From Diphasiastrum complanatum (Eukaryota; Streptophyta; Lycopodiopsida; Lycopodiales; Lycopodiaceae), in the NCBI GenBank assembly GCA_029204225.1, contig CM055094.1:27106541-27170540 (forward strand): 64,000 bases of DNA, written 5' to 3'. Positions 45,243 to 58,866 of the stretch are shown one piece after another. The position numbers and the translations under genes were made by a program. The notes under the pieces were generated by a model. It saw only the letters and a list, made by a program, of their open reading frames with translations, was not told the origin of the DNA and did no database searches. How positions within the stretch are numbered: position 1 is the stretch's first letter; each line of letters starts with the position of its first letter.

Positions 45243-45896
45243 TGTGAAAAATACAGATCCTAAGTGGATCTAAACTCCAAGATCATTGGCTTGAATGCTT
45301 GCACTCCAAACTACATAAGCTAGGAATTGGCAACACATTCTATGCTACCTAGAATGCAAAGAACTTGATCAAAAAGCATTTATCACAAATGGAAACTTCC
45401 ATAAACATCAAGTTCGGCCCAAAATAGCATTATACAGTCCATAATACATCAGCCTACCACTTTTGGAAAGCACCTAAGATCATACACAATAGCTTGAAGA
45501 CAATACACACAACAATGCTCTCAATGGAGGAAGAAACAATGACAATGATCTATTGATCTCAATGAAGCATACAAAAGGTTTCTCCAACCTGTTCTCCACG
45601 AATTTCAGCCTAATATAGGTGAGAGAGATGACTCTCTCTCCTCTCTCTAGAACTTAGGTCCCAATTTTAGGACACCAGTAACCTAAAATAGCCAATTTTG
45701 GCCTATATGTCCAAATAACATGATTTTAGTGTCATTTAGAAGGTCCCGAAGTTTGAGACTTCTTCAACATGAAATATATACTAGAATAAAAGTATCTAGG
45801 TCTCTTTCACACGTGTGAAAGGTTAGATCCAAAACTATGTACAAAAATTGCCAATTTAGGCCTCAAACTAGCTAGGAAATGTTGACAATTTTCACA
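45243..45896 (-). repeat. 5' LTR of copia element A
   Basis: 654 bp, four differences by eye from 39383-40036. It would carry promoter and polyadenylation signals on the minus strand. Confidence 0.97.
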
Positions 45897-46299
45897 TTGA
45901 GGCCATATACCTTGGTGGTATTTCTACTATTGCTTTTGCACATACCTTGGATAGCCCTCCTGGTTCAGTGGTTGGTGCAGTATCTTCTCCATTTGTCTCT
46001 ATATCTCCATCTCTTGAGTCCGTTATGGCCAATGTTCCTGCTGATTTCTATGGGGTCTTCACAGGTCCATGTTTGATGGTTCCCTCGCTATTGGTGATCA
46101 GGTTGTATCTTCTTTCGCTTTACTTCATGGATCTCTGCTTGAGGTTAGTGATCTGCCTCATGATATTTCTATGGTTCCTGACATGATTTATGCACCTTTG
46201 GCCCTTACCGTTTCACATTTTCCATCCGAGCATATTTTCCAGATGGTCACTATTACTTATCTAGGGTATTTATATGTTGGTATCTTTAATAGAGCTACA
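45897..46299 (+). pseudogene. Gypsy-like protease polyprotein, second part (composite copy 3)
   Basis: Continues the frame interrupted at 39382 (the TTGAG duplication accounts for the join). Text: YLGGISTIAFAHTLDSPPGS, PFVSISPSLESVMANVPADF, a frame change near 46070, then MFDGSLAIGDQVVSSFALLH, PDMIYAPLALTVSHFPSEHI and TITYLGYLYVGIF. No known domain. The same text is on the minus strand at 14381-14765. Confidence 0.65.
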
Positions 46300-46990
46300 C
46301 ACCACAGCAGATGGGAGTAGCAGAGAGGAAGAACCGAACAATACTCAATGCAGCACGATCAATGATGTCAAATGCTCAGCTCACCAAGAATTTTTGGGCT
46401 GAAGCTATTTCAACAACGTGCTATCTGCAGAACTATTCAATCAAAGCAGTTGACTCAAAGACCTCCTTCGAAGCCTTCTATGGCTAAAACCGAGTCTAAG
46501 ACACCTTCGAGTGTTTGGTTGTCTTTGTTATGTGCAAATTTCCATTTGATCTGAGAAAGAAGCTTGACCTTGTTAACTGTAGGAGTATCATCATTGAATA
46601 CTCGACATCACACAAAGCCTATCAAATCTACGATGTCAAGTCGAGCCATATCTCAGTTAATCAAGATGTCGTCCTCCACAAAGATAGATTCTATGATTTC
46701 AAGTAGAAGTAGAAGCAGAAGCAGCCAATGCAAGAATTCATTTGAACAACTCCCATCACCATCGACAGGCCTCGACTTGCGATTGTTCTAACAAACATGG
46801 AAGATACCCATGTCGCATAGCAAGGAGAATCATCATGTCTCAACAACCGACTTTTTTTCGATGATCTGTTCGACATCAACAAGAGCCTGATCATTTTACC
46901 CCTCAGACATTCATTAGTAACGATGAACCTGCTTCAATAGTAGAAGCATTGTCAAGCTTGAAGCACAATCAACTGAAGCAGAAGCAGGAT
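46300..46990 (+). pseudogene. Copia integrase C-terminal fragment (composite copy 3)
   Basis: From about 46300 the sequence becomes copia integrase (ATHHSRWE-type start equal to PQQNGVAER in register, then [20 protein letters not shown] in broken frames, KKLDLVNCRSIIIEYSTSHK, DVVLHKDRFYDFK). The junction with the preceding gypsy-like text is the same as at 14380 on the minus strand. Homology to 13680-13860 runs to about 46990. Confidence 0.7.
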
Positions 46991-47178
46991 CAACATCGAA
47001 GTCTCCGACTTTGAAGACCTTTTCCAATATAAGTGAGCCTTGAAGGCTCATATTTGGATCTAGAAGATCTCTTGAAGACATGAGATCTCAAGATTCCTCA
47101 TCTTCAAGTCTCGAGCCATTTAAATTAATAACTTAAATTTTTGTAGTTGAGAAGATGCTTGATCAACTTGTGGATGCT
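46991..47178. other. Junction sequence, no gene seen
   Basis: Short AT-rich stretch between composite copy 3 and the copia integrase fragment. GAAGATC and GATGCTC motifs recur but no feature is supported. Confidence 0.3.
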
Positions 47179-47850
47179 CTATCCAGCTTGAAGATCTAAC
47201 TTGTAGATGCTCCATCTATGGACCTTTCTTTCATGTAAGCTTATATCTCTAGTAGTTTCAATTTTCTTAGTAGAGATTACATAAATCCTATAAGCTTTGC
47301 TTGAAGAACTATAACCAACAAAACTTCCCTTAACTTCTATAGTTTTTACATCAAGAGATACATGCACAAAGCATATGGATCCAAACATCCTCAAATGACT
47401 AACATTTCCTTTATTCTTAAACAACAATTTATATGGTGTTTTACCATCTAGAGCAATGCTTGGTAAGCTTTTACAAAGATAAGTACTACAAGAGATTCCT
47501 TCTCTCCAAATTCTCTTGGGAGGATGAGCATCCATTCTTGAGCACATTTACATACTGTACGGTTCTTCCTCTTGGCCACCCCATGTTGTTTAGGTGTGTA
47601 GGGGCATGAATGCTCCTTCTTGATGCCATTTTGCTCACATAAAACTTTGAAGCTCGTGGAGATGTACTCTCCACCTCCATTCGACCTTAGTACCTTGATC
47701 TTGGTACTAAATTGATTCTCCCCAAGGATCTTGAACATCGTAGATTTAGAAGATAAGAGATATATCCAAGTGTATCTACTATGGTCATCAATGAATGTGA
47801 CAAACATAGTTGTTCCTCCATTGCTTTTAGTACTAAAAAAGTCTCAAACA
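47179..47850 (-). pseudogene. Copia integrase fragment
   Basis: Frame 47448-47807 has MFVTFIDDHSRYTWIYLLSS, the catalytic VLRSNGGGEYISTSFK (the usual Asp of RSDNG replaced by Asn-Gly) and PYTPKQHGVAKRKNRTVCKC. Frame 47179-47547 continues with LDGKTPYKLLFKNKGNVSHL and GSFVGYSSSSKAYRIYVIS. One frameshift near 47540. It stops near 47850 against a gypsy fragment. It differs in sequence from family A and from the 16-21 kb element, so it is another copia lineage. Confidence 0.85.
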
Positions 47851-47896
47851 CCATAGATTTAGAAGATATCTGGTTAGCCCCGCATTAGATATTCAA

Positions 47897-48385
47897 CTAT
47901 GTCTGCGTCCCACTCTGGTACTGTATCAATATAGAACCCAACATCTCATCATCAAGTTGGGTTGTAGTTTCCTTCCCTTTGATTAGCGACACATGATCTG
48001 CCATATAATGTTGTTTTCCCTTGCACACCACTATCCCTAGATCAAACTCCAACAATAGTAGCAACCATCTAGTGATTTGCCCTGTGTTGTAAGTTTTAAC
48101 TAGATAGAGCAAGGCTTGATGGTCTGTATAAAATGCAAAAGGTGTGGCCATCAAATAATTTTTAGATTTCTTGACCGCATATATCATGGCCAATGTCTCT
48201 CGCTCTGTGGTTGAGTAGTTCATTTCTGATTCACTGAGCTGTCGGTTGGCAAATCGGATTGGAAAGTCTTTTTTGCATTCTCCTGGCTGGGTCAAGATGG
48301 CTCCAACGACATACTTTGAAGCATTAGTATGCACATGAAATTCTATTTTCCAAGTGGGCGGTCGTAAGATTGGCGTAGAGACCAA
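47897..48385 (-). pseudogene. Gypsy RNase H
   Basis: 162 codons: FHVHTNASKYVVGAILTQPG (first catalytic Asp of DASxxAIG reads Asn), ESEMNYSTTERETLAMIYAV with the conserved Glu, FYTDHQALLYLV with the second Asp, and GKQHYMADHVSLIKGK at the end. It lies directly downstream of reverse transcriptase. Loss of the first Asp suggests inactivity. Confidence 0.85.
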
Positions 48386-48655
48386 TGCATCTTTAAGCTC
48401 TTGGAAAGCCTGTAAGGCTTCCTCCGTCCAATGAGGTTTTGTGGTGAGCTTGTGAATTGGCCTTGCTAACTCCGCAAAATGTAAAATGAAGATCCAATAC
48501 TAGTCATCATCACCCATAAAAAGACATAGACCCCGCGAACCATCTCTGATGGTGGCAGATCAACACACTCTTATCTTTGATAGATCTGTGTCGATTCCGT
48601 GTCTTGATACGATATAACCCAATATCAAGCCATGTGTCACCCAAAACTGACACTT

Positions 48656-49448
48656 TTATGGGTTCAAGAATATTTGATACACGCGACATTGCTTCAACAC
48701 TTTTTTCAAATTGGATAAATGTTCTGAGTTTGGCCCGTGCATGCACAGATCGTCCAAAAAAATCTCTAGAAACTTTTGCAGGTACGTTTTGAATGCCACT
48801 TGCATGATTCTTTGGAAGGTACTAGGGGCATTGCAAAGTCCAAATGACATTACCTTATAGGCATAAATTCTCCATTCACTGGTGAGCACTGTCTTATGCT
48901 GATCTTTTAGTGCTATTTTCACTTGATTGTAGCAGCTGAAGTCATCTAGAAAATTATAAGCTTATGCTCCTGCTACTCTATCCAAAATACTTTCCATGAA
49001 AGGTAAGGGAAAATGAACTTTCTTTGTAACCGCATTTAATACCTTTAGATTCAAACATATTCGCATTTTGCCATTCTTTTTGGGTACTATGACTATTGGC
49101 GATACCCATTCCGTATGCTCGATTTCATAAATGAAATCGACATCAAGCAATTTCTACAATTCATGTTTGATCAACTTTATGTAATTAGGAATATCGGCTC
49201 ACCTTGGGGACTCCTCCATCCATACCCTTCAGGTCCTTGTATGACCATCCAAAACAATCTTTGCATTCCACCAACAGAGCACGTAGCCGTTTAAACTGAG
49301 TGGGTGTCAATTGTTCTCCCACATAAACAAGCTTTTCTTCTTCGTCTGGCTCTGTTAGATTCATTGGTTGTGTCCGTGCAGGTCCTTCAAAGACTTGTTC
49401 TTCTCGTTCCTGATTCTGATCAGGCTCTCTTTGCGCTTGTGACATCAT
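48656..49448 (-). pseudogene. Gypsy reverse transcriptase with spacer
   Basis: Frame 49185-49448 is the spacer (QPMNLTEPDEEEKLVYVGEQ, FGWSYKDLKGMDGG). Frame 48962-49150 gives FIYEIEHTEWVSPIVIVPKK and the LPFMESILDRVAGA palm start. Frame 48656-48922 has SEWRIYAYKVMSFGLCNAPS and the active site FLEIFLDDLCMHG, with FLDD for YIDD. Stops near 49150 and 48930 break it. Confidence 0.85.
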
Positions 49449-49538
49449 AATTACTACATCATCTAAGATATAGTTTTTGAAGGTTTATGGCATCTCGTAA
49501 ACTACCATTCGACGAGATTCCTCTTCAACATGTTGATT

Positions 49539-50270
49539 TTAGCATGACTCATAAGCTTTGGGCTTCCAATCATCTGAGATGATGACACTATGTCTGGTTC
49601 CAACCGAATACAAGTAGTCCAATACTTTCTTTTTTTCTTTTTGGTCAACATACTTGGATACATCCTTGTTATCCTTCTTGGGAACTGGCTTGATATTTGC
49701 TTCGAGATTATGAATACCTATATCCACCATAGCTATTGCTTCGTCTAGTAGATCACTCCATCGGATCTCCTGATTGTAACATTGCTTTAATTGATTTTTC
49801 TTGGTAATAGGTGCCTTGGGTGGTTCCACCTTGGAAATTTTAGTTATTGGTGATTTTTGTGGAGGTTGAGCTGGTATCTTTCTCATTCCATACCTGTTCA
49901 TCTGTCAGCTCAACTTCTTCATTGTAGGACAAGGCATGTCACCAGAGTACCAAATCATTTTCAACCTGCTCAGGTATAGTTGCTAACCATGCCACGTTGA
50001 TCATGTTTACCCTGTAGGTTATCAACGCTTCTAGGGTGTATCCCTTGGCTGAAGATGTGCTGGGTTCTGAATCTAAATCCGGATGACATGCATGCCCAAC
50101 TATACAGTCAACTATTGCTAAAGTGTACGTTTAACACACCATATCCATTTGAGAATCATAGTGACCTTCCTTGGGCGATCAATGTTTTGATCTATGGTGG
50201 ACGATCCTTCATCAACCTTGGGTGTAATAGGCTTCACCATTTGTACTATACTTTTCATGCTTATTGAGAA
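49539..50270 (-). pseudogene. Gypsy gag/protease-spacer remnant
   Basis: Frame 49539-49901 (120 codons) has PPKAPITKKNQLKQCYNQEI and DKKEKKKVLDYLY-like Lys-rich text. Broken frames above it (to 50270) read gag-like. No zinc knuckle or protease active site is clear, so the assignment rests on position. Confidence 0.5.
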
Positions 50271-50689
50271 GGAGAAAACTCTACCAAACTTTGGAGGAAA
50301 GCATCCTCATTTGCTATTCACTACTTGCTAATGCTTTTTAATTGTGTTTTCTATTTGCTTCTAGTTTACATGTTTTTGGTTGTGATAGTGAATGTTTCTC
50401 CATTAGCAAGCATAAGGAGCATTTGAGCTAACCTCCACCCTCACTCCCTTTCTCTCTTCCCCCCTCTATCTCTTCTACTCTTCCCTTCACATTCTCTCTA
50501 AAATCATGTGGAATGTTAGTTAGTGGTGTAGATTTAATGACGGGTAGTGTAAGTGGTGAGTATAGCTAAGGGAGGATGTAGAGAAGTATCTAAAAGTTGC
50601 ATCTTTACATAGTTAGGCACCTATCCAGCATTCTAAACCTTGTTGACAGGCGGAAGGGCTACTACTATGAAAGATCTACGTCCCTACAG
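50271..50689. other. No gene seen between two gypsy fragments
   Basis: Contains a pyrimidine-rich run at about 50430-50500 and no supported feature. Confidence 0.4.
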
Positions 50690-51852
50690 TTAGTAAGTTG
50701 AAACCCTCATTGGGGGTTGGGGAGACCGTGGTCCCTATGGAAGATCTAGTGGAACTTCTTCGTGATAAGTCTGTGAGTGAACCACCTGAACCCAAGGCGA
50801 TTTTTAATAGCCCATAGAGGACTCTACGGAGTAGAGTGATTCGGGAATTTTTAGTCAGGTGGAGGGGTAAATTAGAAGAGGAGGATACCTGGGAAAAGGA
50901 GGCTGATCTCCAGAATAATTTTCCAAATTTTTCTCTACAAGGAAAAATTTAAGTTTAGGGGGAAGGAATGTTACATACCTATGTAACTAGTAGTACTTCA
51001 GACCCCTATGTCCATTTAGTGTTCGGGACTAATGGCAAGGTACCCTTAGGATTAAGGGTATGTGCCTTTGGATAAGGACAGGTAAGTGACTATACCTTGG
51101 TTGGAGGTATGGAGTCACGTGACCCTTGGATAAGGGATACCCTTATGATTAAGGGTAGGTGTCTTAGATTAAGGTACTAGTGTCCTTGCTCAAGGGCAAG
51201 TAGGTGTCTATGCCTTGGATGGAGGTATGGAACCTAGTGAGGTGTAAGAAAGTCATTGGATGACTATTTTTATGGCCTTAACCTTGAACCATATCACTTA
51301 ATTGGTCTTGGAACAAAGTATACATGCACAACTTGGGCATTGGGACCTAGTGGGAGGGCACACTTCCAATGGGTCCAATGAGTTCTCAACTCCCACAAGA
51401 AAGGCATCCAAAGAGTCATAGGTTATGGAAGGAGTCTCTTGACCTTCCATAAGCCTATGGAGGCTCTTGGAGATTCTTTAACTCCCCTAGGCTTCTCTCT
51501 CTCTCATTGGATGAGCATGGAATTCCATAGTGCCCTGGAGGGCTCCATGGGCCATCTATATGAGGGTAGTAGGCCGCCCATTGGGGGGAGGATCTCTCTT
51601 GTTTGCTTTGCTTATGCTCTAGTGTTGCTACTAGTGTGTAGAGTGCTTTCTTGTGGTAGTATACTTAGGGTTTGAATCTTGCTTATGGTATGGGACATAA
51701 GTAGGGATCCATGGAGGCTTGTAGATCCTTACTTGCAGGTGGAGGCATCTTAGCTTGGAGTTGGGGAGCATCTTGGAGCTTGCAGGTTGCTTGGAGGACA
51801 TTTGGAGGCTCTACCTTGGATTTGGAGGACTTCCTCACTTCTACTTGTAAAA
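50690..51852 (+). mobile_element. Chromovirus 3' end (integrase tail and 3' LTR)
   Basis: The 50690-50968 part encodes the chromodomain-like tail also seen at 6683-6890 (LREFL-type text, KLEEEDTWEKE), preceded by VSKLKPSLGVGETVVPMEDL-type text. The TTTAGGGGGAAGGAA purine tract then leads into the 3' LTR (50969 to about 51852, start TGTTACATACC). Same family as the minus-strand element at 2266-11015, opposite orientation. 5' truncated. Confidence 0.85.
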
Positions 51853-53608
<1,756 letters not shown>

Positions 53609-54045
53609 TCAAAAGAAAGCTACTACAATATTATGTGATATTTCCAACAAGAAAATAAACATATCTTTAATCTTTCGCACGAATGTGTTCGGGTCTTTGT
53701 CGTCCCACTGTAGGTAAGTTGATTGGTCTTCCAAAAACATGATATGATTATGAGATCGAGTCTCATTCTTGGTTTGCAATTCTTCCCATAAATCCTTTGC
53801 GTTTGAAATTAATGTAAAATCTAGCATTATATTGTCATGCATCGATGACGCAATAATTGCTATACTCCATTCTCAAAGTTTTTTGCAGGAGTAACTTCTG
53901 GCTTCTCCTCAGTTGGTTCTACCCATTGCCATAGACCTTCGCCCTTCAACAAGAGTGAAGGCTTTAATTTCCAAATCAAGTAGTTTGGAGCTTCTGGATC
54001 CAAGATTGTTGTAATCTTAGCTTGAATATTGGTGATCGATGACAT
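53609..54045 (-). pseudogene. Copia gag, N-terminal part
   Basis: Frame 53860-54045 begins MSSITNIQAKITTILDPEAP and continues YLIWKLKPSLLLKGEGLWQW, the usual copia gag opening. Frame 53609-53842 follows with LISNAKDLWEELQTKNETRS and FLEDQSTYLQWDDKDPNTFV. The final part matches the short gag remnant at 19920-20039, so this is the same family as the 16-21 kb element. It is truncated near 53600. Confidence 0.8.
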
Positions 54046-54160
54046 GTTCTAATTCTAAATAACCTCTAGATAGCGGCTTACTAATGGATGTATGAAGAAT
54101 GATGAGAGGGATACAAAGATACCACTGTATCAATTTTAATTCTGTATGCTCATATGCCAT

Positions 54161-55118
54161 TGTAGGAAATATAACAATTATTCTTTCACAGAGAACACGA
54201 TGTAAGTTCGAATAAATCAAAATAATATCAGTGTCCTCAATCGTGATTTTATCTGGCCTATGTACTAAAAGAACAATATTTATTCTGATTGAATATGCGT
54301 GCAAAAATTATATGTGAAAGTAAGATACTATATGTGGAAGTATGAGACAACTCAAGACCATTAGACAATAAGAAGCTATTGATCAAAGATGAATTTTTAT
54401 AACTCTGAATCTAATTCATCAATATACATCTCTTGTTGTCTTATCTCATTGTTGTGTCTCTGAATGAGTTAGTTTCAACGAGTAGTGCATATGTATTTAT
54501 ATTGCTACAAGACAGGTCTTTTGGCCTTTTAATATTGTAACAATAGAAATGTAACCATTTACGACGGTTGATATTTAAATACACACTCGGTTTCCAGGGT
54601 CGAATAAATTCTGTTCACGAATATTTCGCGATAGTTTGCCTCTTCGTTTCAGCTTCGTGTTTTGCGAATTGTTCGCGACACTTGTCTCTTCGCGACATTT
54701 TTGTCATTTGTGAATCGTCGTGACAGATGACAATTCTTGAGCTTGAAATAAAGCTAGAATATTTCACAAACTGTTTGAGATAGTTTCACAACAGGTGAGC
54801 TTGAAGAACAGTCCAGAAGATTTCGCGACAATTTTGCGACATCTGAGGCTTGAACAAGAAACAAAAAAATTTTGCGACAAGATTCTATTCGCGAATCTTT
54901 CGAGCTTCAACAAGAAAGTCACGAGCTTCCACAAGACACTGTTTTGTGAATCTTTCGAGTTGACTACAAGACAAATTTCGCGAATCCTTCACAAACCTTT
55001 TCGAGTTGGTCAAGAATAGAAATGTTTCGAGTTCACGTCCGTTTCTTTCTCATCCTTTGTCAAGTAAACTATGCGCCTTGTTGGTAGAATCAAGATTTGT
55101 TTGATCAGTTGTTCCACA
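54161..55118 (-). repeat. 5' LTR, same family as 16019-21010 element
   Basis: 958 bp, ends TGTGGAAC and CCTACA on the minus strand. Aligns over its length with 20053-21010. The adjoining primer-binding site (about 54149-54160) is decayed (TGGCATATGAGC-type). Confidence 0.85.
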
Positions 55119-55119
55119 T

Positions 55120-55246
55120 TCAACACCAACAAGATATTCCTCCTATCGATCTAAGTTAAAGTCTGAAACTATAACTTGGTAAAGATCCAATTATAATTTA
55201 CATGTTGATTTCTCTTTAATCATTTCACACCTATTAGAGCCCAACA
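55120..55246 (+). repeat. LTR 'D', 3' end fragment
   Basis: Inverse match to 12794-12920. Ends AGAGCCCAACA. The rest is missing, cut at the copia LTR boundary near 55119. Confidence 0.7.
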
Positions 55247-55609
55247 AGCTGGTATCAGAGATCTAACACTCCCTTCCATGCTTGCCCTTTTGCTTGAATT
55301 GTTGTAGTAGTTTGGGAGGCAAACGCTAAATCCTGAACCCTAAAACCGTGCCAATTTTTGTCTTCATGCCAACTATGAGGACTGCTAGTGTCTCTGTTGG
55401 TGAGGGAGCCTACCCTTGGCCTTGCTGCCAGTGTTCTATGAAGGTGCCTGGTGACCCACGTCTGACAAGGTGGAAGGAGGCAAAACCTGGCCCACCAACG
55501 TTGTAGGTAGCTTGACATCCTCTTGGGGTAGAGATGGCGGGGGAAGTGGGGTAGCAAGGGAAGCCATGATGAATCAGAGAGGGGTCACAAACTATTTGGG
55601 CATCGGGAC
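55247..55609 (+). repeat. Leader of LTR element 'D' with primer-binding site
   Basis: TGGTATCAGAGA at 55250-55261 follows the LTR. The stretch is an inverse match to 12432-12793. It is interrupted at 55609 by the GA-rich LTR element. Confidence 0.65.
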
Positions 55610-55678
55610 TGTTGTGTCGTCAATTTAGTATATAGGTTCGTCGTTGGGAGCGGCAACCTCGCATTCACCTGCATAGCA

Positions 55679-55778
<100 letters not shown>

Positions 55779-55933
55779 AAAGTTCCAAGTAGCGAGAGGC
55801 TTGGGAGGCCCGAGCACCTTCCCCAAACTATTCGGTCACCACTTAGAGAGAGGAGAGAAGAGAGAGAGGTAATGCCTAGGTTGAGAAGGGCCTTGGGGGC
55901 TCAAGCGCCTACCCAAAGCTATTCTATCCCAAT

Positions 55934-56066
<133 letters not shown>

Positions 56067-56492
56067 GAGTTTTATTAAGAGGAGATGGAAGGAGATACGA
56101 TACAAAGGAAATGGCTCCCTCTTATAGATTTTAGAGGTGAGCCTCCTTCACTCTCATTGGCCACTTCATTGGGACACGGATTCTAATCCAAGCCCTTCAA
56201 ATAAACACAACTTAAATCTATTGGTTCTAAGAAAGCACAAGGGCACTCACATGATTCATGTGAGTTCTACTTTGTGCAACTTAGATTTCTTATTTTTCAA
56301 CTTAACTTTGTGAACTTGGGTCGAACTTATTTATTTACAACTGGGGCCCAAGTCACTAGAACAGAACTTAAATTATTTAACTAGTGTGCTCATTGGGTTG
56401 GGCTTACACATGCAGGACGCCAGTGCACTCACACTTATTACCCTACTTACAATGTACTGTGGTGGGGCCCACTAGGTAAGGCTTGGCCAACA

Positions 56493-57453
56493 ATATTTCA
56501 AGTGGTGGGACCCACTTGTTCATTATTGTGCAAGAAATACCCACAACAGGGTCCACGGCCCAAAGTAGTGTCGGTCCCTCGGCACTAGGCTGCAACTGTC
56601 ATGAAGGAGTGCTGTTGTCGATTCTTTTATTGTTGGGACATGGGTGCTTCCAGAAAAGCATGGATAGAATTTGCTTACATAAAACCTGAGGCTTTATTAG
56701 TGGATAATCAGCAAGAGCCGGGAGTTGCCAGATTTTCAATAATACCCATAAGGGTCTGGTGACCATTTCAGATAACCTTGTTCATCAACAATTGGGTAGT
56801 TGAGGCATTCCATCAGAGTATCCCAAGATAAAACTGGATCCTCATAGATTGGCACAACTGGTCCCAACATCATAGGCTCTCCCAATTCGTAATGTGGATA
56901 CGACGTGCTCGTTTGACGACTTTGTCGATCCAGGTAGTGGTATGCTTGAACCTGACGACTTTCCTCCACAGTCAATCTTACAAATTGAGGACAAGGTGTT
57001 GTCATTGTATGCATTGGTGCTTGTTGGACTGGAGGCCTAATTGGGCTTGGATTCCCTGGATTTGGCCGTTTAAGCAATGTGACAGAGTGAAACATTCAGA
57101 CTTTGGTTGAATCTTGCTATTGGGTGGCATCAAACGTAGAGGGCAATCTCCAACCTTAGTCTTTCTCTTCTCAAAGCACTGCTTTGTTGAAGGATGCATG
57201 CATGTAGCTTTGTGTTGACTGTGGGTCATTTTGCCTTCAAGAGGCACTGTTGACATTGGTTCCCTTTGTAACTCATCGATCAGAACTTTTTGCAAGGATT
57301 GTTTTAGGAGGCTTGGTAAAACCCGCTGGACTGCATCTGTTGCCGATTTCTTGACTTCTTTCGCTATCCCTAGTTGGAGAAATTTTATCCACTCTGTCTT
57401 CTATGACGTTGGTGATTCACTTGTGGCCGTGTCAACATGCTTTGGGATTTCTA
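56493..57453 (-). pseudogene. Downstream interior of GA-rich gypsy element
   Basis: Minus frames 57002-57295 and 56736-57095 read protein-like (MFHSVTLLKRPNPGNPSPIR, TVEESRQVQAYHYLDRQSRQ) and lie after the zinc-knuckle frame. Pro/Gln-rich content suits the end of a gag polyprotein. No protease or polymerase motif is seen. Confidence 0.4.
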
Positions 57454-58360
57454 TCACATTCCTTTCGTTCTCATCTGATTCATAACAAGTGGCACTAGAA
57501 TTTTTCGTTTGTAGTGCAGCTTCTCAGTGGGTGGATTCATATGGTCATATGGATTTTGTCTATGCAAGTAGGAATTAGTCATAGCTACTTTTCTTTGATC
57601 CCTTAGTGGACAATCCCAGCATGGATGATTGATGCCACATTGTGCACACCAAGAATAGAAGGATAAAGAATCATTTTGGTGTGGGCATTCTGATCTGTGA
57701 TGTCTACCTCCACATTCAAAACACCATACTATGTGCAAAATTTCATCACCTCTTAATTGATGCATGTACACAAGTATCAAGTGTCCTTTAATCCCTTCCA
57801 CATAATATAGTGGTGAGCCAGTATGAACTTCCCCCGCATGAAACGGTCCGCTCGCTGATATAACCAAAACTTCTATCGCACCTTGCCCAATTAGTGAGGA
57901 GTCTGAATTTCTTGAGACAAAACCTCTTTGATTGGGGGAGCGATCTGCTTGCAAGATGGATGGCATAGATGACCTTTTTAATGTGTCCTCCTTGTCACTA
58001 CCAACTTGTATATGATCGTCCGCACTGCTAGCACTTTCGCTAGTGTCGTACTTGGCATCTCGTTGATGATATGCCTGGTAATCCTGATCATTTGAACATT
58101 TGTTATGGGCTATTATGGTTGTGCAAGTTATGTGCCTCCGCAATAGCTGCTACCTTATAGAGTTTTGTTTGACTGGCATAGGATGTAAAAGGTTGCATAC
58201 TAGTTTTGATCTTGCGAGGTAATCCAGCATAATAAAATGCCATCTGGTAGTGTTTAGGAAGATTGGAATTCCAATCTTCCACCATCTTGGCAAATCTTGC
58301 AGTGTATCCTCTTATAGTTTCTCCGGGAGTTGTTCTTCAATATTTGCCATGGGTGTTGTA
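57454..58360 (-). pseudogene. Gypsy gag with two zinc knuckles
   Basis: Frame 58103-58285 has MVEDWNSNLPKHYQMAFYYA then GLPRKIKTSMQPF, the retrotransposon gag core end. The stretch just upstream reads GETIRGYTARFAKMVED in a shifted phase. Frame 57454-58143 (229 codons) has two CCHC-like knuckles, CFECGGRHHRSEC and CAQCGINHPCWDC. Double knuckles are less usual in gypsy gags than single ones. Frames overlap in different phases, so it is broken. Confidence 0.6.
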
Positions 58361-58859
58361 CAGGATGAATGAGAGATGAGTGATGTACTAGAGAGAGAGG
58401 TTGATTAGAGAGAAATGGGAGAGACAATGGGAGCGTAAAGGAAATGAAACAGTAGGAATGGAAAGTATTAGAATTTGAGGATGGGTTGATATGAATGAGA
58501 TGGAAGATAAATGGAGTGAAGAAAGTTTCAACAAATCTATATATAGAACATTCACGAATTGGACAAGGGATAGATTTGCAAGGTATTTCAGAGATATCCT
58601 TTTGGCAGAAGTTCTTATGATGAAGGTTGGCAGTGAGGAGAGTTCTATGTAGTATTTTTAACAAAATTGGTTTGCTTCAAAAACTTCTTTTTGAAACCTC
58701 TCCATGAGTCTATAGAAGTATTATTTTAATACCAACTATAGTCCTTTAACCCTTGCAGTCTTGGGAGGATAAAAGTCATTCACCAAAGAGGCTTGGGCTA
58801 ATTTAATTCCTTCTTTTTTTTACGATTTTTATTTTTTTTAATTTTTTTACGATCTTTCT
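58361..58859. other. Leader of GA-rich element, no gene
   Basis: AT-rich. A weak sixth unit of the 96-bp array lies at about 58755-58830. Confidence 0.4.
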
Positions 58860-58866
58860 CTTTTTT

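Larger units (their letters stand above)
39383..45896 (-). mobile_element. Young non-autonomous Ty1/copia element 'A'
   Basis: 6514 bp with 654-bp LTRs and a perfect target duplication TTGAG (39378-39382 and 45897-45901). By eye the LTRs differ at four positions (about 0.6%), so it inserted recently. On the minus strand the order is 5' LTR, exact primer-binding site, ~1.16-kb leader, an intact 885-codon gag-protease-integrase frame, a stop, a shortened reverse-transcriptase remnant, a 373-codon frame of unknown function, a purine tract and 3' LTR. RNase H is absent. It interrupts the composite element's protease frame, which rejoins cleanly across it. Confidence 0.95.
47890..50270 (-). mobile_element. 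Gypsy fragment: gag/spacer, reverse transcriptase, RNase H
   Basis: Reading minus from the right: gag-like and spacer text (49539-50270), the MNLTEP spacer (49185-49448), reverse transcriptase (48656-49150), and RNase H (47897-48385). It is cut near 47890 before integrase. No LTR is seen. The spacer YKDLKGMDGGVP and MRICLNLKVLNAVTKKVHFP place it in the same lineage as 36938-37765. Confidence 0.85.

Noticed and set aside
50055-50267. 70-codon plus frame
   Set aside because: It lies antisense to gypsy gag-like text and has no motif.
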